Origin: Candidatus Mediterraneibacter intestinipullorum
GTDB taxonomy: Bacteria; Bacillota; Clostridia; Lachnospirales; Lachnospiraceae
Length of the DNA: 43,097 bases
Direction: 5' to 3'
NCBI GenBank assembly: GCA_019118665.1
Contig: DWYM01000008.1
Coordinates: 1 to 43,097, forward strand
Shown here: positions 19,603 to 26,553 of the stretch, piece after piece
Layout: each line of letters opens with the position of its first letter
How positions within the stretch are numbered: the stretch's first letter is position 1
The notes under the pieces: generated by a model
The model's input: only the letters and a program-made list of their open reading frames with translations
The model's database searches: none
What the model was told of the DNA's origin: nothing
Program-made: the position numbers and the translations under genes

Positions 19603-22600
19603 GTGAGAGTACAAAAGAGATGGCTGGGGCTTTCTCTGGCGCTGTTCCTGGCGTTTCAGACCGCACTGCCGGCTGCGGCGGCAGATGTGGAAGGGGTCGG
19701 GAATGTTTCCTCACAGGAGGACGCTCTGTCAGAGGATGGCGGAACAGGAAAAGAATATGAGGGAGAATACGCGGAGGGCAGGGCGATCGTAAAAGTGTCC
19801 GGAGAGTTCTTCCAGAGGCGTGCGAGGCGCTCTGCTCCTTCCTTTGTATATGAGACACTGATGGAGCTGGATTCCGGCAGCGGGAAGGGAGCGGGGTTCC
19901 GTTCGGCATCGCCGGCGGGCGACAGCATTGTCCTGGTGCGGTCAGACAGCATGTCCACAGAGGAACTGATACAGTCGCTGGAGGAACAGCCCGGGGTGGA
20001 ATATGCGGAGCCTGACTATGTGATCCGGGCGTACAGCGTACAGCCTGCTGTGTCCGTCAATGAACCCGGGGGCGTTTACTTTGGCTGGCAGTGGCATTTG
20101 CAGAGCCGGGACGAGGCTGCCGGCAGCACGAACGTGCCCTATATATGGGATGAAAATTCTGGAAGCCCGGTCCACTCCACAGGGACAGGCACAGCCGTGG
20201 TGGCTGTGCTCGACAGTGGGATCGATTATACGAATCCTGACCTTGCGCCCAATATGTGGGATGATGGGACCGGTTCCTGTGGTTATGATTTCAGCCCCTC
20301 CGCTGAGAGTCCGGAGGGAGATGCGGACCCCATGGATGTATACGGTCACGGAACCCATGTGGCAGGCATTATAGGGGCCGTCGGACAGGGAGTCAGTGGA
20401 ATGGCCCCCAATATAAAGCTTGCCGCCCTTAAGGTGCTGGGGGACGATGGGAGCGGGCTGCTCTCCGCGGGCATCCGGGCATATGATTACATTTGCAGGC
20501 ACAAAGAAGCGGGCGCTGACATCGTGGCAGCGAATAACTCCTGGGGAGGACATGCCCCCAGCAAAGCTCTGGAGGAAGCGGTGGATCACGCCGGGCAGCT
20601 CGGGATCATTTCTGTGATGGCGTCCGGAAATGAGGGGCAGGATAATGATGCGTCGATACAGCTGCCTGAGTCGGGCAATCCGCTGGCGTCTCTGACGGTC
20701 AATGCGTCCGACCGGGAAGGCAGAGCCGCTGCCTTCAGCAATTTCGGACAGATCAACACAGACCTGTATGCTCCGGGCGTGGATATTTTCTCCACATATC
20801 CTGTTGCGAAGGGAACCGCTTATCCGGTGTTCCCTTCAGGGGATGGCAATCCGGCTGTAGTCTATAACGCGGATATGACGGCCTTAGAGGGGGACTCGGT
20901 TGAAGCGGTTGAGGAAAGCGGCAGTGCAAACAGCGTCACTTTGTCCCTGCCGTCTGCGGAGGATCCTTCCCTCAGATGGGAAACAAGAGCCGGGGCCGTG
21001 GGCGATACGCTGGGGCTCCAATGGGCGCTGGGAGATATGAGAGTGTTCAGGGACCGCGCAAACTATCTGGGTCTTACGATGGGTGTGACGGACGAGGTTC
21101 AAAGTGAGCGGGGAAGGCTCATAAAGATACAGGTTCAGATAAATGGGGAAAACGGTCCTGTGTGGGCGGATGTAAGCACAGCAGACACCTCGGTGGAGTA
21201 CGGCGCTCCCGGACCGGTGACGGTTTCTCTTCGGGATGTGAAGGACTCTGTCATATGGGAGGACTTTCGGATACGGATCCTTCGGACCGCGGCACAGCTT
21301 GATCTGGATCAGAGCCTGTCGTTTCGTCTGGAGGGGCTGCTCCTGGCAGAGGAGACAGCGCCGTACCGCTTTCTGTCCGGAACATCTATGGCCGCGCCGG
21401 CAGTGACAGGGGCGGTCGCCCTCTTAAGCGACGCTTATGGGGTGAGCGGCATTGAGGATCCGGAGGAACAGGCTCAGGCCATGTACGAGATCCGGGCAAG
21501 GCTTGCCGGAGGAGTGACCCGCACAGAGGAGATGTCGGATACCTGCGTGTCGGGAGGATATTTAGATCTGGAGAAGGCGGTGACGACCCCATATCCGGTG
21601 CTGGATGAACTGACCCAGCAGGGCAACAGGGGGATCCTGAAGGGATATTTCTTTGGGAGTGAGGGCACTCTTACAATGGACGGAGAAGAACTCCGGGTAT
21701 CCGAGTGGACCGACACTCAGATTACATTTACACTGCCGGCGGGAACTGCCGAAGGAATGCATGTCTTCCGCGTGACAGACACTGAAACGGCGGCGGATGG
21801 CAGCCAGTACGGACAGGATCATTTTCAGACCGAGGCGGTCTCTCCGTCAGCGGGAGGAGAGTTGTTTGAAAAGCTTTCTTCACCTGACCTGACACAGCTT
21901 GGAGTGGAGCTTGGCTTTGAGCAGATCAATCCGGTTTCCGCAGCGGCTGTAAACGGAAAGGTCTATGTGGCTTCCGATGAGTTTAAAGCTCTGTCTGACG
22001 CCGGGGAAATAAGAGTCCTGCTGGCGTATGACACCGTTTCGGAAACATGGAGCAAAGCGGAGCTGCCCTTTATCGGAGCAGATAGGCTGATACAGATCGC
22101 CGCGTCAGGGGACAGGCTCTATATCCTGGAAAATGCGGAGACAGGAATACTTGTGGTACATTCCTACGATCCCCTTTTGGGAGATACAGAGGTCCTGTCC
22201 GAGATCAATACCGGAGAACCGTTCTATAACAGTGGCTTCATATACGGCGGGGACAGCCTGTGGATCGCGGGCGGAGCCCGGCTAAGCTACGCGGAAACAC
22301 AGGAGTCTGTTGCCTATGTTTTCCGTGTGGATGTAAAAACAGGGATGTCTCAGGAACTGCCGTCCCTCGATGTGGCGCGGAGCACTCCGTCGCTGGGATT
22401 CTCAGGAGGGAAGCTGATCGTCACAGGGGGAGAAAATCCTGACGGTCAGTGGGAAAGCACAACGCAGATATGGGACGGCTCGGCATGGATGCAGGGAGCA
22501 TCCTTCCCGGAAGTCTATGACAATCAGGTGAATATGGCGGCGTCAGGAAGCTTTGGCGGCGGGATGATCGTTTCCGGCATGTTGAGCGACAGGGATCACA

Positions 22601-22992
22601 CAGGAGATACCTGGATGTATGATGTGCAGGCCGGCACATGGACCATGCAGCCCCAAAGGCTGGATGACACAAAAGTGCTCTGGGCCGGCGGCGCTGTGGG
22701 CGGAGATCATTTCTATGTCTTTGGGCTTACAAATGTGGGAAATGATATCGAATATATGTTTTACCGCCTGAAAGTGCAGGACACAGCGCCCGGCGGCGGA
22801 GGCACAGTCCCGGAAACTCCTTCTTCTGACGCGGCCGGCAAAAATCCGCAGTCCGGGACAGAGGACGGAAGAGCGGTCAAGACCGGGGACGCGGACCTTA
22901 CAGCGGCCGTGCTCCTGATGCTCACGGCGGGCATCGCTGCATCGTCCAGTACTGCGTTTGAGATAATATGGAGCAGAAAACGGAGGCGTTAG
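19603..22992 (+). CDS. Secreted S8 (subtilisin-like) peptidase with inserted domain, IPT/TIG-like and Kelch-like modules and C-terminal anchor
   Basis: The GTG at 19603 gives 1129 residues starting with a clear signal peptide (RVQKRWLGLSLALFLAFQ, cleavage near 27). It follows GGGAGGG; an ATG at 19513 lies within the predicted promoter. An I9-like propeptide (about 50-140) precedes the catalytic domain: Asp204 (VVAVLDSGID), His249 (YGHGTHVAG), oxyanion Asn343 (ASGNEG), Ser595 (SGTSMAAP). About 185 residues are inserted between APGVDIFSTYP and the Ser motif, where subtilisin has about a dozen. After it come an IPT/TIG-like beta domain (about 670-740) and a Kelch-type propeller (about 760-1060). 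The end has VKTGD, a hydrophobic helix and RKRRR, resembling a variant wall-sorting signal. Likely a wall-linked processing or degradative protease; substrates unknown. Confidence 0.88.
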   Translation: MRVQKRWLGLSLALFLAFQTALPAAAADVEGVGNVSSQEDALSEDGGTGKEYEGEYAEGRAIVKVSGEFFQRRARRSAPSFVYETLMELDSGSGKGAGFRSASPAGDSIVLVRSDSMSTEELIQSLEEQPGVEYAEPDYVIRAYSVQPAVSVNEPGGVYFGWQWHLQSRDEAAGSTNVPYIWDENSGSPVHSTGTGTAVVAVLDSGIDYTNPDLAPNMWDDGTGSCGYDFSPSAESPEGDADPMDVYGHGTHVAGIIGAVGQGVSGMAPNIKLAALKVLGDDGSGLLSAGIRAYDYICRHKEAGADIVAANNSWGGHAPSKALEEAVDHAGQLGIISVMASGNEGQDNDASIQLPESGNPLASLTVNASDREGRAAAFSNFGQINTDLYAPGVDIFSTYPVAKGTAYPVFPSGDGNPAVVYNADMTALEGDSVEAVEESGSANSVTLSLPSAEDPSLRWETRAGAVGDTLGLQWALGDMRVFRDRANYLGLTMGVTDEVQSERGRLIKIQVQINGENGPVWADVSTADTSVEYGAPGPVTVSLRDVKDSVIWEDFRIRILRTAAQLDLDQSLSFRLEGLLLAEETAPYRFLSGTSMAAPAVTGAVALLSDAYGVSGIEDPEEQAQAMYEIRARLAGGVTRTEEMSDTCVSGGYLDLEKAVTTPYPVLDELTQQGNRGILKGYFFGSEGTLTMDGEELRVSEWTDTQITFTLPAGTAEGMHVFRVTDTETAADGSQYGQDHFQTEAVSPSAGGELFEKLSSPDLTQLGVELGFEQINPVSAAAVNGKVYVASDEFKALSDAGEIRVLLAYDTVSETWSKAELPFIGADRLIQIAASGDRLYILENAETGILVVHSYDPLLGDTEVLSEINTGEPFYNSGFIYGGDSLWIAGGARLSYAETQESVAYVFRVDVKTGMSQELPSLDVARSTPSLGFSGGKLIVTGGENPDGQWESTTQIWDGSAWMQGASFPEVYDNQVNMAASGSFGGGMIVSGMLSDRDHTGDTWMYDVQAGTWTMQPQRLDDTKVLWAGGAVGGDHFYVFGLTNVGNDIEYMFYRLKVQDTAPGGGGTVPETPSSDAAGKNPQSGTEDGRAVKTGDADLTAAVLLMLTAGIAASSSTAFEIIWSRKRRR

Positions 22993-23013
22993 GCGAAAAA
23001 CATTCGAAAAACC

Positions 23014-23043
23014 TTGACTAACTTCCATTTTCCGTGGTACAAT
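23014..23043 (+). promoter_or_regulatory. Promoter of rpmG-secE-nusG, inside the terminator hairpin
   Basis: TTGACT (23014-23019), 18-bp spacer and extended -10 TGG-TACAAT (23035-23043) match a strong vegetative promoter. The -10 forms the apical loop of the terminator, so transcripts starting near 23050 contain only the right arm and escape the terminator. Confidence 0.75.
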
Positions 23044-23075
23044 ACTACGGCGAATGGAAGTTAGGTCTTTTTTTT
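23018..23075 (+). terminator. Intrinsic terminator of the protease gene, enclosing the rpmG promoter
   Basis: CTAACTTCCATT (23018-23029) pairs perfectly with AATGGAAGTTAG (23053-23064). CCGTGGT/ACTACGG (23032-23038/23044-23050) continues the stem around the loop ACAAT, and eight Ts follow (23068-23075). The hairpin is nearly 50 bases long and would stop transcripts coming from upstream. Confidence 0.85.
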
Positions 23076-23148
23076 ATGCCTAAAAATCGATGGTTTTCGC
23101 AGCCATCAGTAACACGCAGGTAAATAAGTAAAAAGCGAGGTGGAAGTT

Positions 23149-23298
23149 GTGCGCACAAGAATTACATTGGAGTGTACGGAATGCAAGAACCGTAACTACA
23201 ACATGACGAAGGATAAGAAAACTCATCCGGACCGCATGGAGACCAAGAAGTACTGCAGATTCTGCAGATCACACACTCTGCATAAAGAGACGAAGTAA
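23149..23298 (+). CDS. rpmG: 50S ribosomal protein L33
   Basis: A 49-residue product begins at GTG 23149 ([18 protein letters not shown]) and ends [16 protein letters not shown]. It has two CXXC pairs (C9/C12 and C36/C39), so it is the zinc-binding form of L33. GAGGTGG lies five bases upstream. L33 sits near the E site of the large subunit. The rpmG-secE-nusG order is the usual one in Firmicutes, and the gene is 20 bases before secE. Confidence 0.95.
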   Translation: MRTRITLECTECKNRNYNMTKDKKTHPDRMETKKYCRFCRSHTLHKETK

Positions 23299-23318
23299 TC
23301 GTCGGGAGGAAGTGGCAT

Positions 23319-23516
23319 ATGAGCGAAAATGAAAAGACTCAGAAGAAGGGCTGGTTCAAAGGACTTCAGGCAGAGTTTAAGAAGATTATTTGGCCAGACA
23401 AAAAAACACTTGCGAAGCAGACTACGGCAGTTGTTGTTGTGTCCGTAGTGCTCGGTGCAGTAATCGCGGTGATCGATGCGATCCTGAAATATGGGATTGA
23501 CTTATTGGTAAGATAG
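23319..23516 (+). CDS. secE: Preprotein translocase subunit SecE
   Basis: The 65-residue product has the short single-helix form of SecE: an amphipathic region (FKGLQAEFKKIIWPDKKTLA) containing the conserved WP step, then one transmembrane helix (residues about 36-56). SecE clamps SecY in the Sec translocon. ATG 23319 follows GGGAGGA. It is located between rpmG and nusG, as is usual. Confidence 0.96.
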   Translation: MSENEKTQKKGWFKGLQAEFKKIIWPDKKTLAKQTTAVVVVSVVLGAVIAVIDAILKYGIDLLVR

Positions 23517-23541
23517 TTGACCGCAGCGGAAAGGTGATTTT

Positions 23542-24060
23542 ATGTCAGAGGCAAAATGGTATGTAGTTCATACTTATTCAGGGTATGAAAACAAAGTAAA
23601 AGCGAACATTGACAAGACGATCGAGAACCGCCATCTGGAAGACCAGATCCTTGAGGTCCGCGTTCCCATGGAGGAAGTCACGGAGCTCCGGAATGGTGTG
23701 CAGAAGGCAGTGCAGCGCAAAATGTTCCCGGGATACGTCATGATCCACATGATCATGAATGACGATACATGGTATGTCGTGAGAAATACACGCGGAGTTA
23801 CAGGTTTCGTCGGACCGGGATCCAAGCCGGTGCCTCTCGAAGAGAGCGAGATGGCGAATATGGGCATCAAGCGCGACAATGTGGTCGTCAACTTTGGCGT
23901 GGGCGACACGGTCGTTGTTTTAAGCGGCGCGTGGGAGGGTACTGTGGGTGTAGTGCAGAGCATGAACGACCAGAAAAAGAGCCTGTCCATCAATGTTGAG
24001 CTGTTTGGCCGCGAGACTCCGGTTGAACTTGGTTTTTCAGAAGTGAAAAAAATGGATTAA
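23542..24060 (+). CDS. nusG: Transcription termination/antitermination protein NusG
   Basis: The 172-residue product has the NGN domain (KWYVVHTYSGYENKVKANI; FPGYVMIHMIMNDDTWYVVR; RGVTGFVGPG) and a C-terminal KOW domain (VGDTVVVLSGAWEGTVGVVQ). It binds RNA polymerase and affects pausing and transcription-translation coupling. The start has AAAGGTGAT upstream. It is followed by the first of two matching leader hairpins before rplK. Confidence 0.97.
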   Translation: MSEAKWYVVHTYSGYENKVKANIDKTIENRHLEDQILEVRVPMEEVTELRNGVQKAVQRKMFPGYVMIHMIMNDDTWYVVRNTRGVTGFVGPGSKPVPLEESEMANMGIKRDNVVVNFGVGDTVVVLSGAWEGTVGVVQSMNDQKKSLSINVELFGRETPVELGFSEVKKMD

Positions 24061-24065
24061 AGATG

Positions 24066-24104
24066 AGTGGGAGGGGCGACGCCCCGCCAATACCACAAGG
24101 AGGT
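24066..24104 (+). promoter_or_regulatory. Leader hairpin before rplK (copy 1 of a repeated RNA element)
   Basis: GTGG (24067-24070) pairs with CCAC (24093-24096) across an asymmetric loop (GA / GCCAATA), capped by GGGGC-GAC-GCCCC (24073-24085). The AAGGAGGT ribosome-binding site follows directly. The identical outer part recurs before rplA with a different but still paired apical stem. Such a site next to rplK-rplA is a plausible target for autoregulation by L1; the ligand is inferred. Confidence 0.6.
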
Positions 24105-24112
24105 AATTGAAA

Positions 24113-24538
24113 ATGGCAAAAAAAGTAGAAGGTTATATCAAATTACAGATTCCTGCCGGCAAGGCAACTCCGGCGCCGCTGGTCGGACCTGCGCTTGGAC
24201 AGCACGGTGTAAATATCGTTGAATTTACAAAGCAGTTCAATGCAAGGACAGCAGACCAGGGCGACCTGATCATTCCGGTTGTCATTACAGTATACAATGA
24301 CAGAAGCTTCAGTTTCATCACAAAGACGCCGCCGGCAGCAGTTCTTATCAAAAAAGCATGCAAGATCCAGTCCGGTTCCGGCGTGCCGAACAAGAACAAG
24401 GTCGCAACGATCACAAAGGCTCAGCTTCAGGAGATTGCAGAGATGAAGATGCCGGACCTGAACGCGGCATCCGTAGAGGCTGCTATGAGCATGGTGGCAG
24501 GAACATGCCGTTCCATGGGTGTCGTTGTAGAGGAATAG
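24113..24538 (+). CDS. rplK: 50S ribosomal protein L11
   Basis: The 141-residue product is a complete L11: [39 protein letters not shown], and the rRNA-binding C-terminal domain ([35 protein letters not shown]). L11 forms the GTPase-associated stalk base. ATG 24113 is preferred to a TTG at 24107 on family grounds and AAGGAGG spacing. rplA follows after 79 bases that hold a second leader hairpin. Confidence 0.97.
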   Translation: MAKKVEGYIKLQIPAGKATPAPLVGPALGQHGVNIVEFTKQFNARTADQGDLIIPVVITVYNDRSFSFITKTPPAAVLIKKACKIQSGSGVPNKNKVATITKAQLQEIAEMKMPDLNAASVEAAMSMVAGTCRSMGVVVEE

Positions 24539-24570
24539 AGCACTTGGCGATTTATTGAAGCAGGGAAACA

Positions 24571-24607
24571 AGTGGGAGGGACAAATCCCGCCAATACCAC
24601 AAGGAGG
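24571..24607 (+). promoter_or_regulatory. Leader hairpin before rplA (copy 2 of the repeated RNA element)
   Basis: GTGG (24572-24575) pairs with CCAC (24597-24600) with the same GA / GCCAATA internal loop as copy 1, capped by GGGA-CAAA-TCCC (24578-24589). AAGGAGGT follows at once. The apical stem differs from copy 1 but keeps pairing, which argues for a conserved RNA structure rather than a chance duplication. Confidence 0.6.
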
Positions 24608-24617
24608 TTATTGTAAA

Positions 24618-25310
24618 ATGAAACGAGGAAAGAAATATATCGAAGCTGCAAAACTGATTGAGAGAGGAAATCTCTACGATAAGGAAGAAGCAGTTGCATT
24701 AGTAAAAAAAGCAGCAGTGGCAAAGTTTGACGAGACCATCGAGGCTCACATCAGAACAGGATGTGACGGACGTCACGCAGATCAGCAGATCCGCGGCGCG
24801 GTCGTACTTCCGCACGGAACAGGAAAGAAAGTCCGCATCCTTGTATTTGCGAAGGACGCAAAGGCAGAGGAAGCGAAAGCAGCAGGCGCTGATTTCGTGG
24901 GAGGAGACGACCTGATTCCGAAGATCCAGAACGAAGGATGGCTCGACTTTGACGTAGTTGTTGCAACACCGGATATGATGGGCGTTGTAGGACGTCTCGG
25001 ACGTGTTCTCGGACCGAAGGGGCTTATGCCGAACCCGAAGGCGGGAACAGTTACAATGGACGTGTCGAAAGCCATCAACGATATCAAAGCCGGTAAGATC
25101 GAGTACAGACTCGACAAGACAAACATTATCCATGTGCCGATCGGTAAGGCTTCCTTTACCGAGGAGCAGTTAGCGGACAACTTCCAGACGCTTATTGACG
25201 CGATCAACAAGGCAAGACCGGCAGCAGTTAAGGGCCAGTACCTGAAGAGCATTACGCTCACATCCACAATGGGACCGGGCGTAAAGGTCAACCCCTTGAA
25301 ACTTGCATAA
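24618..25310 (+). CDS. rplA: 50S ribosomal protein L1
   Basis: The 230-residue product is a full-length L1: [60 protein letters not shown] and the closing [17 protein letters not shown]1 forms the mobile E-site stalk and in many bacteria represses its own mRNA. ATG 24618 follows AAGGAGGT. Unusually, rplJ and rplL do not follow; a terminator comes next and the rest of the ribosomal cluster resumes at 41.2 kb. Confidence 0.97.
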   Translation: MKRGKKYIEAAKLIERGNLYDKEEAVALVKKAAVAKFDETIEAHIRTGCDGRHADQQIRGAVVLPHGTGKKVRILVFAKDAKAEEAKAAGADFVGGDDLIPKIQNEGWLDFDVVVATPDMMGVVGRLGRVLGPKGLMPNPKAGTVTMDVSKAINDIKAGKIEYRLDKTNIIHVPIGKASFTEEQLADNFQTLIDAINKARPAAVKGQYLKSITLTSTMGPGVKVNPLKLA

Positions 25311-25395
25311 TGATCAATAAATAAAAGAAATATTTGACAGTCTTTGGAGCAGGTGATACACATTGCTTGTATAAAAGGATTGTCACTGGTAAAGC

Positions 25396-25451
25396 AGGCT
25401 ATACCGATTATGCGCATTTATTTAGAATGTGGCAGAGGTATAGCCTTTTTT
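25396..25451 (+). terminator. Intrinsic terminator after rplA
   Basis: AGGCTATACC (25396-25405) and GGTATAGCCT (25437-25446) form a perfect ten-base stem with a smaller hairpin in the loop, followed by TTTTTT (25446-25451). It lies in the 299-base gap between rplA and fruK, which otherwise holds the fruK promoter. A short open frame at 25334-25540 spans it and is not credible. Confidence 0.8.
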
Positions 25452-25511
25452 GCGCTGTTATGCCGGAAAGGAAGCTAAAAATCAAATTTGTGCAATATAA
25501 ACCAAATTCAG

Positions 25512-25565
25512 TCACAAAATATGTGAATTATTTTGATTGAATTTGAATGAATATGACTGTATAAT
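25512..25565 (+). promoter_or_regulatory. fru operon promoter with upstream palindrome
   Basis: TTGAAT (25537-25542), 17-bp spacer and TATAAT (25560-25565) precede fruK. A perfect palindrome TCACA-AAATA-TGTGA (25512-25526) lies just upstream, and TTGAAT/TGAATGAAT direct repeats cover the -35. These are candidate sites for the DeoR-type regulator encoded at the end of the operon; the binding is inferred. Confidence 0.6.
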
Positions 25566-25609
25566 GAAACCATCAAAGGAGTTGGAGGAAATGAAATGGA
25601 GGAATTGCA

Positions 25610-26515
25610 ATGATCTACACAGTCACTTTTAATCCGTCCTTAGATTACATCGTCTCTGTCGACGATTTTCAGCTGGGACTTACGAACCGTACCAGATCCG
25701 AGCTGCTCCTTCCGGGAGGAAAAGGGGTCAATGTGTCAGTCATCCTGAAGAACCTGGGGATAGAGAGTACTGCTCTTGGCTTTGTCGCAGGATTCACAGG
25801 GGCGGAAATCACCCGAAAAGTGGAGGAGATGGGGGTACGCTCTGACTTTATTCCGGTGAAAGAGGGAATCTCCCGGATCAATGTTAAGCTGAAAAGCATT
25901 GATGGGACAGAGATCAACGGCATGGGACCGGACATTGGGAGAGACAAGGTGGCAGAACTGATGGAGAAGCTGAAGGTTCTGGGGCAGGGCGATGTGATCG
26001 TCCTGGCGGGAAGCATCCCGACGGCAATGCCGGACGATATTTACAGCTGGATTCTGGAGCAGTTGGAGGGCAGAGGCGTTACCTCCGTGGTGGACGCCAC
26101 AGGGGACCTGCTCCTGAATGTGCTGAAATATCACCCCTTCCTCATCAAACCGAACAGCCATGAGCTGGGAGATATTTTCGGGGTCAAGTTAAAGGCCAGA
26201 GAGGATGTAGTCCCCTACGCAAAGAAGCTCCAGGAAATGGGCGCCAGAAATGTGCTTGTATCAATGGCAGGAGAAGGAGCGGTGCTGGCGGCGGAGGATG
26301 GCAGTGTGTACGATGCGCCTGCTCCGAAAGGAGTTCTTGTAAATGCTGTGGGCTCCGGCGATTCCATGGTAGCAGGGTTTACTGCGGGCTGGATGGAAAA
26401 GCAGGATTACAGACATGCGTTTTACATGGGCGTTGCATCGGGAAGCGCAAGCGCTTTTTCGGAGTATCTGGCTACAAGAGAGGAAATCATGGATCTGTAT
26501 GAGCGGATCATATAA
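25610..26515 (+). CDS. fruK: 1-phosphofructokinase
   Basis: The 301-residue product is a PfkB/ribokinase-fold kinase: MIYTVTFNPSLDYIVSVDDF, LPGGKGVNVSVILKNLGIES near the N-terminus, and NAVGSGDSMVAGFTAGW with the catalytic Asp251 near the end. It phosphorylates fructose-1-phosphate, made by the PTS transporter next door, to fructose-1,6-bisphosphate. The ATG has GGAGG upstream. It is 38 bases before fruA. Confidence 0.95.
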   Translation: MIYTVTFNPSLDYIVSVDDFQLGLTNRTRSELLLPGGKGVNVSVILKNLGIESTALGFVAGFTGAEITRKVEEMGVRSDFIPVKEGISRINVKLKSIDGTEINGMGPDIGRDKVAELMEKLKVLGQGDVIVLAGSIPTAMPDDIYSWILEQLEGRGVTSVVDATGDLLLNVLKYHPFLIKPNSHELGDIFGVKLKAREDVVPYAKKLQEMGARNVLVSMAGEGAVLAAEDGSVYDAPAPKGVLVNAVGSGDSMVAGFTAGWMEKQDYRHAFYMGVASGSASAFSEYLATREEIMDLYERII

Positions 26516-26553
26516 AATGAATGGAAAATATCTTCGGAAAGGGAGGTCATAAA

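Noticed and set aside
23018-23064. Inverted repeat as an operator only
   Set aside because: The perfect stem followed by an eight-T run is best explained as a terminator; an added regulatory role is possible but not needed.
25334-25540. Small plus-strand frame between rplA and fruK
   Set aside because: It runs through the rplA terminator hairpin and into the fru promoter and has no family resemblance.
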